Assembly: GCF_016591715.1 (NCBI RefSeq)
Contig: NZ_AP024109.1
Location: 2,852,001-2,916,000 of the forward strand
Direction of reading: 5' to 3'
Origin: Mesorhizobium sp. J8
Lineage (GTDB): Bacteria > Pseudomonadota > Alphaproteobacteria > Rhizobiales > Rhizobiaceae
Length of the DNA stretch: 64,000 bases
This document shows positions 30,723 through 41,539 of this stretch, one piece after another; the stretch's first letter is position 1; every line of letters begins with the position of its first letter. The translations under genes and the position numbers were made by a program. Below the pieces are notes generated by a model. The model saw only the letters and a list, made by a program, of their open reading frames with translations, was not told the DNA's origin and made no database searches.

Positions 30723-31751
30723 ATGAAACACATTGCAATCGGCATCCTTGGCGCCGCCGCGCTCGGGTTCATGGCGTCCGCCGCTTCGGCCGGCACGCTC
30801 GACACCGTCAAGCAGAAGGGCTTTATCCAGTGCGGCGTTTCGACCGGCCTGGCCGGCTTCTCGGCACCGGACGACAAGGGCGAGTGGAAGGGCATCGACG
30901 CCGACTTCTGCCGCGCCGTCGCGGCCGCGGTCTTCGGTGACGGCACCAAGGTCAAGTTCACGCCGCTCAGCGCCAAGGAGCGTTTCACTGCGCTTCAATC
31001 GGGCGAGATCGACATTCTGTCGCGCAATACCACCTGGACCAGCAACCGCGACAGCGCGCTCGGCCTCGATTTCGTCGGCGTCACCTACTACGACGGCCAG
31101 GGCTTCATGATCAACGCCAAAAAGCTGCCGGGCGTGAACTCCGCGCTGCAGCTTTCGGGCGCCGCCGTCTGCGTTCAGAGCGGCACCACGACCGAGCTCA
31201 ACCTCGCCGACTACTTCAAGAAGAACAAGATGGAATACAACCCCGTCGTGTTCGAGAAGCTGGAAGAGGTCAACGCTGCCTACGACGCAGGCCGCTGCGA
31301 TGCTTACACCACCGACCAGTCCGGCCTTTACGGTATCCGCCTGACCCTGTCCTCGCCGGCCGACCATGTCGTTCTGCCGGAGATCATCTCCAAGGAGCCG
31401 CTCGGCCCGGCCGTGCGCCAGGGCGACGATCAGTGGGCGCATATCGCGCGCTGGACATATTTCGCGCTGCTGAACGCCGAAGAAGCCGGCATCACCCAGG
31501 CGAATGTCGACGAGATGAAGACGTCGACCGACCCGAACATCCAGCGTATCCTCGGCACCGAGCCCGACGGCAAGTACGGCGCCGATCTCGGCCTCTCCAA
31601 CGACTGGGTCGTCAACATCGTCAAGGCCGTTGGCAACTACGGCGAGATGTTCGAACGCAATGTCGGCTCGGGCAGCCCGCTCAAGATCGCGCGCGGCATC
31701 AACGCGCTGTGGACCAAGGGCGGCCTGCAATACGGCCCGCCGATCCGCTGA
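30723..31751 (+). CDS. aapJ: General L-amino acid ABC transporter, periplasmic binding protein
   Basis: 342 residues with a Sec signal (AIGILGAAALGFMASAASAG). The mature protein belongs to the family-3 amino-acid binding proteins, longer than typical (~250) as expected for AapJ: TLDTVKQKGFIQCGVSTGLA, then DADFCRAVAAAVFGD and SGTTTELNLADYF. First gene of aapJQMP, the broad-range uptake system of rhizobia. It is followed by a hairpin and T-run, which would keep AapJ in excess over the membrane parts. The start at 30723 is the ATG that opens the signal peptide. Confidence 0.95.
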   Translation: MKHIAIGILGAAALGFMASAASAGTLDTVKQKGFIQCGVSTGLAGFSAPDDKGEWKGIDADFCRAVAAAVFGDGTKVKFTPLSAKERFTALQSGEIDILSRNTTWTSNRDSALGLDFVGVTYYDGQGFMINAKKLPGVNSALQLSGAAVCVQSGTTTELNLADYFKKNKMEYNPVVFEKLEEVNAAYDAGRCDAYTTDQSGLYGIRLTLSSPADHVVLPEIISKEPLGPAVRQGDDQWAHIARWTYFALLNAEEAGITQANVDEMKTSTDPNIQRILGTEPDGKYGADLGLSNDWVVNIVKAVGNYGEMFERNVGSGSPLKIARGINALWTKGGLQYGPPIR

Positions 31752-31763
31752 TTGAAATGTGAT

Positions 31764-31800
31764 CCGGGAGGCAGGTCGTCTGCCTCCCGGTTTCTCTTTT
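31764..31800 (+). terminator. Intercistronic hairpin in the aap operon
   Basis: CCGGGAGGCAG (31764-31774) pairs with CTGCCTCCCGG (31780-31790) around GTCGT, with tail TTTCTCTTTT. It lies between aapJ and aapQ and probably causes partial termination or stabilises the aapJ message. Confidence 0.7.
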
Positions 31801-31813
31801 CAGGGGACGGTCC

Positions 31814-33001
31814 ATGGCTTCGCAGGAAATCCTTCGCGAGGGGTCGAGCCGCGGCTCCTTCATCAATGACCCGAGAATACGCAGCCTGTTCTTTCAGACG
31901 CTGGTTGTGATCCTGCTGTTCGGTTCGATCTGGTGGATCGTTCACAACGTCATCGAGAATCTCCAGCGCCTGCACATCGCTTCAGGCTTCGGGTTCCTGA
32001 AGAGCAGGGCCGGCTTCGACATCTCCGACACGCCGATCGCCTACACATCCGATTCGACCTATTTCCGCGCGCTGGTCGTCGGTTTGCTCAATACCATCAT
32101 CGTTGCTGTCGCCGGCATCGTGCTTGCCACCATCGTGGGCTTCACTATCGGCATCGGCCGTCTGTCGAAGAACTGGCTGATCCGCAAGATCTGCACGGTC
32201 TATGTCGAGATCTTCCGCAACATTCCGCCGCTGCTGGTCATCTTCTTCTGGTATTCCGGCGTGCTCGCCGTGCTGCCGCCACCGCGCGAGAGCATCCATC
32301 TGCCCCTCGGCTCCTTCCTCAACCAGCGTGGTTTCTATCTGCCGCGCGCCGTCTGGGGAGATGGCTCCTGGCTGATCGGCGTGGCATTGCTGCTCGCCAT
32401 CGCGATGACCTGGTTCGTCGCCCACAGGGCGCGGCAGCGGCAGCGGGCAACCGGCCAGCAATTCCCGGTGTTCTGGACGTCGGTCGCTCTCATCATCGGC
32501 CTGCCGGTGCTTGCATTCCTGCTTAGCGGCATGCCGCTTTCTTTCGATTTCCCGAAGCAGTCGACCTTCAATCTGACCGGCGGCTTCTGGATCAAGCCGG
32601 AGTTCCTGTCGCTGTTGCTGGCGCTGTCCTTCTACACCGCGGCCTTCATCGCCGAGATTGTGCGCGCCGGCATCAGGGGCGTCAGCAAGGGCCAGAGTGA
32701 AGCGGCGGCCGCGCTCGGCCTGCGCTCCGGCCCGATCCTGCGGCTGGTGGTCATTCCGCAGGCGATGCGCATCGTCATCCCGCCGCTCACCAGCCAATAT
32801 CTAAACCTGACCAAGAACTCCTCGCTGGCGATCGCCATCGGTTATCCCGATCTCACCGCCACCGCCGGTACCGTGCTGAACCAGACCGGGCAGGCAGTGG
32901 AGGGCGTGTTCATCATGATGATCGCTTATCTGGTGCTGAGTCTCGTGACGTCCTTCGTCATGAACATCGTCAACGCCAGAATGGCGCTGGTGGAGAGGTA
33001 G
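31814..33001 (+). CDS. aapQ: Amino acid ABC transporter permease AapQ
   Basis: 395 residues, with an N-terminal membrane helix ([20 protein letters not shown]) and the permease domain at the C-terminal end, where [20 protein letters not shown] and [18 protein letters not shown] form the EAA loop that docks the ATPase. The central insertion relative to ordinary His/Glu-type permeases is typical of AapQ. Transports L-amino acids with AapM and AapP. GGGGACGG stands before the ATG. Four bases separate it from aapM. Confidence 0.95.
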   Translation: MASQEILREGSSRGSFINDPRIRSLFFQTLVVILLFGSIWWIVHNVIENLQRLHIASGFGFLKSRAGFDISDTPIAYTSDSTYFRALVVGLLNTIIVAVAGIVLATIVGFTIGIGRLSKNWLIRKICTVYVEIFRNIPPLLVIFFWYSGVLAVLPPPRESIHLPLGSFLNQRGFYLPRAVWGDGSWLIGVALLLAIAMTWFVAHRARQRQRATGQQFPVFWTSVALIIGLPVLAFLLSGMPLSFDFPKQSTFNLTGGFWIKPEFLSLLLALSFYTAAFIAEIVRAGIRGVSKGQSEAAAALGLRSGPILRLVVIPQAMRIVIPPLTSQYLNLTKNSSLAIAIGYPDLTATAGTVLNQTGQAVEGVFIMMIAYLVLSLVTSFVMNIVNARMALVER

Positions 33002-33005
33002 GGCC

Positions 33006-34163
33006 ATGCAGGAACACGACATGTCCTGGGTGCGCACCGAGATGGCGCTTGCGCAGCCCGCTCCGCCTACCGAACGCGGCGCCTATGCCTGGGTGCGCAA
33101 GAACCTGATCGGTTCGGTCGGCGACACCATCCTGACAGTGTTGGGCATCGCCATCGTACTTTGGGTCTTGCCGCAAATCATCAACTGGGCCTTCATCAAC
33201 GCCGTTTGGACCGGCCCGGACCGCACGGTATGTACGACCGCTTCGCAAGGCGGCATCCAGCCCGACGGTTGGACAGGCGCCTGCTGGGCTTTCGTCAACG
33301 CCAAGTTCGGCCAGTTCATGTTCGGCACTTACCCCGTCGAGGAGCGCTGGCGGCCAATACTGGTCGCCATCCTGTTCGTGGCGCTGCTGGTGCCGATGCT
33401 GATCCCGCGCGTGCCGCGCAAGGGGCTGAACGCGCTTCTGCTCTTCGTGGCGCTGCCGATCGTCGCCTTCTTCCTGCTGGTCGGCGGCGTGTTCGGCCTG
33501 CCGCATGTCGAGACGCCGCGTTGGGGCGGGCTGCTGGTCACGCTCAGCCTGTCCTTCGTCGGCATTGCCGTGTCGTTGCCGATGGGCATCGTGCTGGCGC
33601 TCGGTCGGCGCTCGAAGATGCCGATCATCAAATGGCTGTGCGTCGTCTTCATCGAGACGGTGCGCGGCATTCCGCTGATCACGGTGCTGTTCTTCGCCAG
33701 CGTCATGCTGCCGCTGTTCCTGCCGGAAGGCGTCAGCTTCGACAAATATCTGCGGGCCCTGATCGGCGTGTCGCTGTTTGCCGCCGCCTATATGGCGGAA
33801 GTGGTGCGCGGTGGCCTGCAGGCGATCCCCAAGGGCCAGTATGAGGGCGCCGACTCGCTCGGCCTTGGCTACTGGCAGAAGATGGGCCTGATCGTGCTGC
33901 CGCAGGCGCTCAAGCTGGTCATCCCAGGCATCGTCAATACCTTCATCGGCATGCTCAAGGACACCAGTCTGGTCCTGATCATTTCGATGTTCGACCTGCT
34001 CGGCGTGGTGAAGCAGAACTTCGCCGACCCGAACTGGGCGACGCCGCAGACCCCAAAGTCCGGCCTGATCTTTGCCGCCTTTATTTTCTGGCTGTTGTGC
34101 TTCGGCATGTCGCGCTATTCAATGTACACCGAACGCCGGCTCGACACCGGCTACAAACGCTGA
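33006..34163 (+). CDS. aapM: Amino acid ABC transporter permease AapM
   Basis: 385 residues. Multi-spanning; the C-terminal part carries the EAA loop ([20 protein letters not shown] and [20 protein letters not shown]). The N-terminal ~120 residues are the AapM-specific extension, with [20 protein letters not shown] facing the periplasm. Forms the membrane channel with AapQ. The gene starts 5 bases after the aapQ stop, so the two are co-transcribed. Confidence 0.95.
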   Translation: MQEHDMSWVRTEMALAQPAPPTERGAYAWVRKNLIGSVGDTILTVLGIAIVLWVLPQIINWAFINAVWTGPDRTVCTTASQGGIQPDGWTGACWAFVNAKFGQFMFGTYPVEERWRPILVAILFVALLVPMLIPRVPRKGLNALLLFVALPIVAFFLLVGGVFGLPHVETPRWGGLLVTLSLSFVGIAVSLPMGIVLALGRRSKMPIIKWLCVVFIETVRGIPLITVLFFASVMLPLFLPEGVSFDKYLRALIGVSLFAAAYMAEVVRGGLQAIPKGQYEGADSLGLGYWQKMGLIVLPQALKLVIPGIVNTFIGMLKDTSLVLIISMFDLLGVVKQNFADPNWATPQTPKSGLIFAAFIFWLLCFGMSRYSMYTERRLDTGYKR

Positions 34164-34164
34164 T

Positions 34165-34215
34165 GCGTGTCGCCTAAAAGCGTGTAGCGGTTTGGGCTGA
34201 CGACATGTATCAAAC
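34165..34215. repeat. Degenerate half of the dispersed palindromic repeat
   Basis: GCGTGTCGCCTAAAAGCGTG followed by TAGCGGTTTGGG and GACATGTATCAAA resembles the left half of the repeats at 5770 and 41540 (GCATGTC...CGGTTTCGGG...GACATGC). It fills the aapM-aapP gap. The likeness is partial. Confidence 0.5.
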
Positions 34216-34240
34216 GCAACGATAAAAAGGGGAATTGGCC

Positions 34241-35044
34241 ATGGCCACCGAAAACGCCGTCAGCGCGGAAGACCTCAAGGTCAATGCCGGAAAGATGCAT
34301 GTCTCGACCACCGATGTGGCCATCGACATCGTCGGCATGCACAAATGGTACGGCGAGTTCCATGTGCTCAAGGACATCAACCTCAAGGTGATGCGCGGCG
34401 AGCGTATTGTCATCTGCGGTCCGTCCGGTTCGGGCAAGTCGACCATGATCCGCTGCATCAACCGGCTGGAGGAACACCAGAAGGGCAAGATCATCGTCGA
34501 CGGCAAGGAGCTCACCAACGATCTGAAGAAGATCGACGAGGTGCGCCGCGAGGTCGGCATGGTGTTCCAGCACTTCAACCTGTTCCCGCATCTGACGATC
34601 CTGGAGAACTGCACGCTGGCGCCGATCTGGGTCCGCAAGATGCCGAAGAAGCAGGCCGAGGAGATCGCCATGCATTTCCTCAAGCGCGTCAAGATCCCGG
34701 AACAGGCCAACAAATATCCCGGACAGCTCTCAGGCGGCCAGCAGCAGCGCGTGGCGATCGCCCGCTCGCTCTGCATGAATCCGCGCATCATGCTGTTCGA
34801 CGAGCCGACCTCGGCGCTCGATCCCGAAATGATCAAGGAAGTGCTGGAGACGATGGTTGGCCTCGCCGAGGAAGGCATGACCATGCTGTGCGTGACCCAC
34901 GAGATGGGCTTTGCCCGCAAGGTCGCCAACCGGGTGATCTTCATGGATCAGGGCCAGATCGTCGAGCAGAACACGCCGGCCGAGTTCTTCGATCATCCGC
35001 GCCATGAGCGCACGAAGCTGTTCCTGTCGCAGATCCTGCACTGA
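34241..35044 (+). CDS. aapP: Amino acid ABC transporter ATPase AapP
   Basis: 267 residues from ATG 34241 (AAAAGGGGAA upstream). ATPase motifs are complete: Walker [12 protein letters not shown]-loop [11 protein letters not shown], signature [12 protein letters not shown], Walker [12 protein letters not shown] and switch His in CVTHEMGFA. Energises the AapQM permease. A TTG six bases earlier opens the longer frame but is not needed. Followed by a strong terminator, so this ends the operon. Confidence 0.97.
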   Translation: MATENAVSAEDLKVNAGKMHVSTTDVAIDIVGMHKWYGEFHVLKDINLKVMRGERIVICGPSGSGKSTMIRCINRLEEHQKGKIIVDGKELTNDLKKIDEVRREVGMVFQHFNLFPHLTILENCTLAPIWVRKMPKKQAEEIAMHFLKRVKIPEQANKYPGQLSGGQQQRVAIARSLCMNPRIMLFDEPTSALDPEMIKEVLETMVGLAEEGMTMLCVTHEMGFARKVANRVIFMDQGQIVEQNTPAEFFDHPRHERTKLFLSQILH

Positions 35045-35064
35045 GCGATCTGACGCCAATTCGA

Positions 35065-35094
35065 AGCCCGGCCGCGAAACGGCCGGGCTTTTTT
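35065..35094 (+). terminator. Rho-independent terminator of the aap operon
   Basis: AGCCCGGCCG, loop CGAAA, CGGCCGGGCT, then a run of T. It lies 21 bases after the aapP stop. Confidence 0.9.
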
Positions 35095-35151
35095 GCTATC
35101 TGGCAACCGACTGAGAGGGCTGGCCTGATCGAAAGGGACCGCCGCACCCCT

Positions 35152-35820
35152 ATGAGGAAGATCTGGCGTTCGCTGGCCGCACTGCTTGCCGCGGTGCTTC
35201 TTGCCGCCGCGCTCGGCACGGTGGTGCCGCGCCCGCTCTGGCCCGCGGCGATGGCCGAAGGCGAGGGGACGCGGCACATCCTTGTGCTGAAGAATCCGAT
35301 CCACACCGACATCGCCGTGCCCCTCGATGACGGTGTGCGCCGGCGATTTGCTTTCCTCGCCGATGCCGGCCTGCCGATCGAGGTCCCGGAGGCGCGCTAT
35401 ATCGTCCTCGGCTGGGGTGGCCGCGCCTTCTATCTGGAGACCCCCACATGGTCGCAATTGAAGGCGGTGCCGGTGCTGAAGGCGCTGACGCTGGACGCCT
35501 CGGTGATGCATGTCGACGTTGCCGGGGCAATCAAGGAGCCGAACCCGGATGTCGCCGGCTTCGATATCGACGAGGCGCATTTCGTGGCGTTGCTCAACTA
35601 TATCGCTGCGAGTTTCCGGCAGGGGCCGAATGGACCGATGGTGGTCGAGAACGCGCGCTATTCGACCTATGACCGTTTCTACGAAGCCGATGGCCATTTC
35701 AACGCGCTGGTCGGCTGCAACACCTGGACGGCGGCGGGACTGCGCACCGCCGGCCTCCGCACCGGTTGGTGGAACCCGATCCCGGTATCGCTGTGGTGGT
35801 CGATGGGGTTGTATGACTAA
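35152..35820 (+). CDS. DUF2459 (TIGR02117) family protein
   Basis: 222 residues with an N-terminal membrane segment or signal (LAALLAAVLLAAALGTVVPR). The family pattern is visible in LKNPIHTDIAVPLDD, YIVLGWGGRAFYLETPTW and FNALVGCNTWTAAGLRTAGL. Often found near urease or transporter genes; biochemical role unknown. It may be a periplasmic cysteine hydrolase, given the conserved Cys in GCNTW and His in NPIHTD, but this is inference. Single gene after the aap terminator. Confidence 0.8.
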   Translation: MRKIWRSLAALLAAVLLAAALGTVVPRPLWPAAMAEGEGTRHILVLKNPIHTDIAVPLDDGVRRRFAFLADAGLPIEVPEARYIVLGWGGRAFYLETPTWSQLKAVPVLKALTLDASVMHVDVAGAIKEPNPDVAGFDIDEAHFVALLNYIAASFRQGPNGPMVVENARYSTYDRFYEADGHFNALVGCNTWTAAGLRTAGLRTGWWNPIPVSLWWSMGLYD

Positions 35821-35860
35821 GAGCTCGTCCTTGTAAGACTGGCCAACGTCTCATTCCTTC

Positions 35861-36018
35861 GCGCCCCCCTCTGTCCTGCCGGACATCTCCCCCACAAGGG
35901 GGAGATTGGATGTCACGACGGCTTTCGCTAATGACCAACGTTGCAAGAGAAGCGCCGGCGGCGAAACTGCCAATCTCCCCCCAGTGGGGGAGATGTCCGG
36001 CAGGACAGAGGGGGGCGC
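35861..36018. repeat. Perfect 35-bp inverted repeat element
   Basis: The left arm 35861-35895 (GCGCCCCCCTCTGTCCTGCC onward) and the right arm 35984-36018 are perfect reverse complements. They bracket 88 bp without a gene. The same module appears near 54491-54560 and 54629-54676. Fills the gap before the monooxygenase gene and is probably a dispersed rhizobial repeat. Confidence 0.8.
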
Positions 36019-36050
36019 TGTCCCGCCAGCCTATCCGGCCGTCAGGCACC

Positions 36051-37283
36051 CTACCGCTGCACCACCTTCTGCTCCGCCCACCCGTACAGCCAGTCGAGAT
36101 CCGCGGCGAGCTTTTCCGGCGGCCGCGCCGCCAGCACTAGGTTACGCGCAATCGCCATCGGTCCCCGGGCATGCCAGGCCAACCGGTTCAGCGCGCCGCG
36201 TTTCAGGACCTTTTCGACGCGCGGCCGCCTGAGATTTTCCCAAATGGCAAGGCCCTGGGCCGGATCGCCTGAAAAATCGGCGACCAGATCGGCGAGCATC
36301 GAGGCATCCTCGATCCCCATGGCCGCGCCCTGCGCCGCGAACGGCGTCATGGCATGTGCGGCGTCGCCGATCAGCGCAATGCCCTCCGGCATTGTCCAGC
36401 GCCGCTGCGCGACCGTGTGGATGGGGAAGGCCGTCCATGGCCCGGCAAGCGCCGCCAGCTTCGCCAATGTTGCCGCCGTGCCCCGCATGGCGGTCGAAAG
36501 AATGGCGGGGTCGGCGTGGCCGGACCAGCCTTCGGCGATGCGCTCGCCCTTGGTAAAGGCCGCAAGGTTGAAGGCGCTGCCCTTGCTCACCGGATAGGCG
36601 ACCATGTGGAAGCCCGCATGCAGGAAGGTGGTCACGCAGTTGGTAGCGCCGATCTGCATGAAGGCCTGGCCGGCGGCGCTTTCCGCCGGGACCGTCGCGC
36701 GCCAGGCGAGCTCGCCGGAAAAGCGGCTTGCTGCAAAGCCGGCAGTCCGGGCAAGTCCGGCGCGAACCGACGACCAAACGCCGTCGGCTGCGACTAGCAG
36801 GCCGCCCGCGACATTCGTCGCTTTGCCGTCGATCTCGACTGCCGCGGTCACGCTGTGGGGGCCGACGGCGGTGCCGGTCACGCGCGCGCCGGTGACGAGC
36901 TCGATATCGGGCCGCAGCGCCGCTGCCGCGATCAATGCCGCCTGCAGGTCCGCTCGGTGCGCCACGAGATAGGGCGCGCCCCAGCGCTTTTCTCCGGCCT
37001 CCCCAAGCGGCACGCGGGCCAGCTCTCGCAGGCTCCTTGCATCCTTCAGCACCACCGCTTCCGGCCGGATTGCCTCAGGCAGCAGGCGATCGAGGACGCC
37101 GAACCGGCGCAGGACGCGGGTCGCGTTAGAGGAAAGCTGGAGGCCGGCGCCGGCCGCTTCGAGTTGCCTGGCCTGCTCCAACAGTCTTACCGGGAAGCCA
37201 CGCTCTGCAAAGGCAAGCGCCGCCGTCAGCCCGGCAATGCCAGCCCCGGCAATGACGACCTGCCGGGACCGTGTTTCACTCAT
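36051..37283 (-). CDS. FAD-dependent aromatic monooxygenase (UbiH/salicylate hydroxylase type)
   Basis: 410 residues. N-terminal FAD-binding Rossmann motif VVIAGAGIAGLTAALAFAER, then the second motif ALIGDAAHAMTPFAAQGAAM (GD box), and DG in LLVAADGVWSSVR. Group A flavoprotein monooxygenases hydroxylate aromatic rings with NAD(P)H and O2. The substrate is unknown and no aromatic catabolic genes are adjacent. It is probably co-transcribed with the small zinc-finger gene just upstream (16 bases). Confidence 0.9.
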   Translation of the reverse strand: MSETRSRQVVIAGAGIAGLTAALAFAERGFPVRLLEQARQLEAAGAGLQLSSNATRVLRRFGVLDRLLPEAIRPEAVVLKDARSLRELARVPLGEAGEKRWGAPYLVAHRADLQAALIAAAALRPDIELVTGARVTGTAVGPHSVTAAVEIDGKATNVAGGLLVAADGVWSSVRAGLARTAGFAASRFSGELAWRATVPAESAAGQAFMQIGATNCVTTFLHAGFHMVAYPVSKGSAFNLAAFTKGERIAEGWSGHADPAILSTAMRGTAATLAKLAALAGPWTAFPIHTVAQRRWTMPEGIALIGDAAHAMTPFAAQGAAMGIEDASMLADLVADFSGDPAQGLAIWENLRRPRVEKVLKRGALNRLAWHARGPMAIARNLVLAARPPEKLAADLDWLYGWAEQKVVQR

Positions 37284-37298
37284 GGTTGGAAAGGAAGA

Positions 37299-37544
37299 TC
37301 AGGCGGCCTGATCGACATAGAGGCAGCCGGCCGGCTGCGTTTCCGTCGCCTTCAGCGACGGCGAATAGCGATAGAGCGTCGAGCAATAGGGGCAGACCTT
37401 CTCATTGTCGTCGCCCATGTCGAGGAACACATGCGGATGGTCGAACGGCGGGCTGGCGCCGGTGCACATGAATTCCTTGACGCCGATCTCGATGACCGAA
37501 TGGCCCGCGTCGTTCTGGAAATGGGGAATGCTGCCGCCTGCCAT
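37299..37544 (-). CDS. Zinc-finger domain protein (zf-CHCC, NDUFS6-like)
   Basis: 81 residues from ATG 37544. IEIGVKEFMCTGASPPFDHP and KVCPYCSTLY hold the C-x8-H-x15-C-x2-C zinc site of the zf-CHCC family, found in the NDUFS6-type accessory subunit of complex I and in small alphaproteobacterial proteins. The C terminus PAGCLYVDQAA fits. A role in respiratory complex assembly is possible; direct evidence is lacking. Sits just upstream of the monooxygenase gene. Confidence 0.85.
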   Translation of the reverse strand: MAGGSIPHFQNDAGHSVIEIGVKEFMCTGASPPFDHPHVFLDMGDDNEKVCPYCSTLYRYSPSLKATETQPAGCLYVDQAA

Positions 37545-37785
37545 CGTCGTCTCCAATCGGGTTCGGCCAGTGGGTGTGACCAGCCTGCATCTGGAGCATA
37601 ACAGACCAGTTTGCAAGATCGATGAAATCAAACTGTCGCAAAAGCCTGTCAGAGGATAAGTTGAGCCGGTTAAGCGCATGAGGCCGGGCGAGGAGCGATT
37701 CCGTGACGATCATGCGTCACAAAAACATGTTAGAGCGTCGCCAAATGGCGCTCCAAGGGACGGTAGTGGGCAAGAGCGGGAAACC

Positions 37786-39981
37786 ATGAACGAACTGAAG
37801 CCTGTGCAGAGCGAGTTCATCACCGTTGAGGCGGCAAGTCCGGACGGCGGCAATCCCGACCGTTTCGTCAACCGTGAGTTCTCCTGGCTGCAATTCAACC
37901 GTCGCGTGCTCGAGGAATCACTGAACGAGCATCACCCGCTGCTCGAACGCGTCCGTTTCCTGTCGATCTCTGCCGCCAATCTCGATGAATTCTTCATGGT
38001 GCGCGTCGCCGGCCTCGCCGGCCAGGTGCGCGAGGGCATTGCGCTGAAGAGCCCGGACGGCCGCACGCCCGAGCAGCAGCTCGAGCAATTGCTGCGCGAG
38101 GTCGAGCGGCTGCAGGAAGACCAGCAGAAGAGCCTCTCGGCGTTGATGACCTTGCTCAACAAGGAAGGCATCGAAAGCATCACCCGCGACGCGCTCACCA
38201 AGGACGAAAAGGTCTGGCTGGAGCAGCATTTCCAGGAGCAGGTGTTCCCGGTGCTGACGCCGCTGTCGATCGACCCGGCGCATCCGTTCCCGTTCATCCC
38301 CAATCTCGGCTTTTCGATCGCCTTGCAGTTACGCCATCGCAAGAACGGCGAGGAGATGAGCGCGCTCTTGCGCCTGCCGGTGGCGCTCAGACGCTTCATC
38401 CGTCTGCCCGACCGCAAGCATCATGTCCGCTTCATCCCGCTGGAGGAAGCGGTCGGCATCTATATCGGCAAGCTTTTCCCGGGCTATGAGGTCAAGGGCT
38501 CGGGTACGTTCCGCATCATCCGCGACAGCGATATCGAGGTCGAGGAAGAGTCGGAAGACCTCGTGCGCCTGTTCGAGACGGCGCTGAAGCGGCGCCGGCG
38601 CGGTTCGGTGATCCGCATCGAATTCGACACGCTGATGCCGGCGGAACTACGCGATTTCGTCGCCGGCGAGCTCGGCGTCTCGGCGAGCCGCATCAGCGTT
38701 CTCACCGGTCCGCTTGCGCTCAACCAGATCTCCGAGATCGTGGCCATTCCGCGCGACGACCTGAAGTTCACGCCCTACAATCCGCGCTTCCCCGAGCGCA
38801 TCCGCGAGCATGGCGGCGACTGCCTTGCCGCCATCCGCGAGAAGGACATCATCGTCCACCACCCCTACGAGTCGTTCGACGTCGTGGTGCAGTTCCTGCG
38901 TCAGGCCGCAGCCGATCCGGAAGTGGTGGCGATCAAGCAGACGCTCTACCGCACCTCGAACGACAGCCCGATCGTGCGCGCGCTGATCGACGCCGCCGAG
39001 GCCGGCAAGTCGGTGACCGCCCTGGTCGAGCTCAAGGCGCGCTTCGACGAGGAGGCCAACATCCGCTGGGCGCGCGACCTCGAACGTGCCGGCGTCCAGG
39101 TCGTGTTCGGCTTCCTGGAGCTGAAGACCCATGCCAAGATGTCCTTGATCGTGCGCCGCGAGGACGGCCGGCTGCGCAACTATGTGCATCTCGGCACCGG
39201 CAACTATCATCCGGTCACCGCCCGCATCTATACCGACTTGTCCTTCTTCACCACCGATCCGACCATCGCGCGCGATGTCGCGCAGATCTTCAACTTCATC
39301 ACCGGCTATGCCGAACCGGCCGAGGAGATGCGCCTTGCCGTGTCGCCTTTCACGCTGCGCAAGCGCATCCTGAGGCATATTGCCGAGGAAGTCGCCCATG
39401 CGCGCGAGGGCCGGCCGGCCCGCATCTGGATGAAGATGAACGCTCTGGTCGACCCGATCATCATCGACGCGCTCTACGACGCCAGCCGCGCCGGCGTCGA
39501 GATCGACCTCGTCGTGCGCGGCATCTGCTGCCTGAGGCCGCAGGTGCCGGGCCTTTCCGAGAACATAAGGGTCAAATCGATCGTCGGCCGCTTCCTCGAG
39601 CACAGCCGTATCTTCTGCTTCGGCAACGGCCACGGCCTGCCGTCGGACGAGGCGATCGTCTACATCTCGTCCGCCGACATGATGCCGCGCAATCTCGATC
39701 GCCGCGTCGAGACTCTGGTGCCGATCACCAATCCAACTGTGCATGAACAGGTGCTTGGCCAGATCATGCTGGGCAATGTCATGGACAACCAGCAAAGTTT
39801 CGACGTATTGGCTGACGGCACCTCCCGGCGCGTTGTGCTGGAAGAGGGCGAGGAACCGTTCAACGCGCAGGAATATTTCATGACCAATCCGAGCCTCTCC
39901 GGACGGGGCGACGCGCTGAAATCGCATGCGCCCAAGCGCATTGCCCAGTTCAAGCGCCGCAAGAAGAACGGCGCCGCGTGA
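37786..39981 (+). CDS. ppk1: Polyphosphate kinase 1
   Basis: 731 residues from ATG 37786 (GAGCGGGAAACC upstream). N domain with [20 protein letters not shown], then the conserved [11 protein letters not shown]; the C domains carry [17 protein letters not shown] with the conserved His and [11 protein letters not shown]. Reversibly makes polyphosphate from ATP. The stop overlaps the start of ppx (GTGA), so both enzymes are made together. About 36 codons of upstream frame are not conserved. Confidence 0.97.
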   Translation: MNELKPVQSEFITVEAASPDGGNPDRFVNREFSWLQFNRRVLEESLNEHHPLLERVRFLSISAANLDEFFMVRVAGLAGQVREGIALKSPDGRTPEQQLEQLLREVERLQEDQQKSLSALMTLLNKEGIESITRDALTKDEKVWLEQHFQEQVFPVLTPLSIDPAHPFPFIPNLGFSIALQLRHRKNGEEMSALLRLPVALRRFIRLPDRKHHVRFIPLEEAVGIYIGKLFPGYEVKGSGTFRIIRDSDIEVEEESEDLVRLFETALKRRRRGSVIRIEFDTLMPAELRDFVAGELGVSASRISVLTGPLALNQISEIVAIPRDDLKFTPYNPRFPERIREHGGDCLAAIREKDIIVHHPYESFDVVVQFLRQAAADPEVVAIKQTLYRTSNDSPIVRALIDAAEAGKSVTALVELKARFDEEANIRWARDLERAGVQVVFGFLELKTHAKMSLIVRREDGRLRNYVHLGTGNYHPVTARIYTDLSFFTTDPTIARDVAQIFNFITGYAEPAEEMRLAVSPFTLRKRILRHIAEEVAHAREGRPARIWMKMNALVDPIIIDALYDASRAGVEIDLVVRGICCLRPQVPGLSENIRVKSIVGRFLEHSRIFCFGNGHGLPSDEAIVYISSADMMPRNLDRRVETLVPITNPTVHEQVLGQIMLGNVMDNQQSFDVLADGTSRRVVLEEGEEPFNAQEYFMTNPSLSGRGDALKSHAPKRIAQFKRRKKNGAA

Positions 39982-41513
39982 TTGCAGTTTCCCAAGGCCG
40001 GCTTCAGGACCGGCGGCCGCTGTCGATCATCGACATCGGATCGAACTCGATCCGCCTTGTCGTCTATGAGGGACTGGCGCGCTCGCCCACGCTTCTGTTC
40101 AACGAGAAGATGCTGGCCGGCCTCGGCCGCGGCATCGTTTCGACGGGCAAGCTCGACCCCGAGGCGGTGACGCGCTCGATGGAGGAGTTCCGCCGCTTCC
40201 GCGCGCTGTCGGATCAGGCGGGCGCCGAGCATATCTATGTGCTGGCCACCGCCGCGGCGCGCGAGGCCGGCAACGGCCCCGATTTCATCCATCGCGCCGA
40301 GGATGTGCTGAAGACGGAGATCCGCGTGCTCACCGGCCGCCAGGAGGCTTATTATTCGGCGCTCGGCGTCATCTCCGGCTTCCATCCGGCAAACGGCATC
40401 GCTGGTGACCTTGGCGGCGGCAGCCTCGAGCTGATCGACATCAATCGCGAAGCGATCGGCGACGGCATCACACTGCCGCTCGGCGGCCTGCGCCTGCAGG
40501 ACATGGCGAAGAACTCGCTGGTGCAAGCGCAGAAGATCGCGCGCCAGGAGCTGGCGCGGGCGAAGCTTCTCAAGGGCGGACAGGGCAGGGTCTTCTATGC
40601 CGTCGGCGGCACCTGGCGAAACCTCGCCAGGCTGCATATGGAGATGACCAACTATCCGCTCGGCGTCATGCATCACTACGAAATTTCGGCCGACAGCGCG
40701 CAGGTCTTCCTGAAGCAGGTGGCCAAGGGCGAGGTCGAGAAGGTGAGAGGCATCGAGGGCGTCTCCAAGAACCGTCGCTCCCTGCTGCCTTACGGCGCGG
40801 TCGTGCTGCAGGAGATCATGACGGCGATGCAGCCCTCGAAGATCGTCGTCTCGGCGCAGGGCGTGCGCGAGGGCTTTCTCTATTCGCTGCTCGACGCCGA
40901 GGAGCAGAATTCCGATCCGCTGATATCGGCTGCGGAGGAACTGGCGCTGTTGCGCTCCCGCTCGGTGCACCACGCGCACGATCTGGTCGAATGGACCGGC
41001 AAGGCGTTCAAGGCCTTCGGCATCGACGAAACGGAAGATGAGGCGCGTTATCGCCATGCGGCCTGCCTGCTCGCCGATATCGGCTGGCGCGCGCATCCCG
41101 AATATCGCGGCAGGCAGTCGCTCAACATCATCGCGCATGCCTCCTTCATCGGCGTCGACCATCCCGGCCGCGCCTATCTGGCCCTGGCCAACGCCTATCG
41201 CCATGACGGCATCTTCAACGATGGCGTCGCGCCGGAGATCAAGGCGCTGGCGCCGCCGCGCCTGCTCGAGCGCGCCCGCGTGCTGGCGGCGATGATGCGT
41301 GTGGTCTATCTGCTGACCGCGGCAATGCCGGGCGTGATGCCGAGGCTGAAATGGGAAAGCCGCGGCAACGGCGCGCTGGCGCTGGTGCTGCCGGCCTCGC
41401 TCTCCGACCTCTATGGCGAGCGGCCTGCCGGACGGCTGGCGCAGCTCGCGCGCATCACCAACCGCCGCCTGGTGCTGGCGGTCGAGGGCGGGCCGAGCGT
41501 TTCGGTAAAATAG
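39978..41513 (+). CDS. ppx: Exopolyphosphatase / guanosine pentaphosphate phosphatase
   Basis: 511 residues from GTG 39978, coupled to ppk1. Actin-like phosphatase motifs [17 protein letters not shown] and [15 protein letters not shown] are present, with the C-terminal HD-like region ([18 protein letters not shown]). Releases phosphate from polyphosphate ends and may act on pppGpp. A dispersed repeat follows 27 bases after the stop. Length is as expected for rhizobial Ppx. Confidence 0.97.
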   Translation: MIAVSQGRLQDRRPLSIIDIGSNSIRLVVYEGLARSPTLLFNEKMLAGLGRGIVSTGKLDPEAVTRSMEEFRRFRALSDQAGAEHIYVLATAAAREAGNGPDFIHRAEDVLKTEIRVLTGRQEAYYSALGVISGFHPANGIAGDLGGGSLELIDINREAIGDGITLPLGGLRLQDMAKNSLVQAQKIARQELARAKLLKGGQGRVFYAVGGTWRNLARLHMEMTNYPLGVMHHYEISADSAQVFLKQVAKGEVEKVRGIEGVSKNRRSLLPYGAVVLQEIMTAMQPSKIVVSAQGVREGFLYSLLDAEEQNSDPLISAAEELALLRSRSVHHAHDLVEWTGKAFKAFGIDETEDEARYRHAACLLADIGWRAHPEYRGRQSLNIIAHASFIGVDHPGRAYLALANAYRHDGIFNDGVAPEIKALAPPRLLERARVLAAMMRVVYLLTAAMPGVMPRLKWESRGNGALALVLPASLSDLYGERPAGRLAQLARITNRRLVLAVEGGPSVSVK

Positions 41514-41539
41514 GGCGTTTCGCTAAATAGCACCGACTT

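Noticed and set aside
37633..37650. Pho-box-like CTGTC repeats upstream of ppk1
   Set aside because: The two CTGTC copies are 13 bases apart instead of 11 and the flanking bases do not match.
39660..41204. 514-codon minus-strand frame across ppk1/ppx
   Set aside because: Antisense shadow of two clearly conserved genes.
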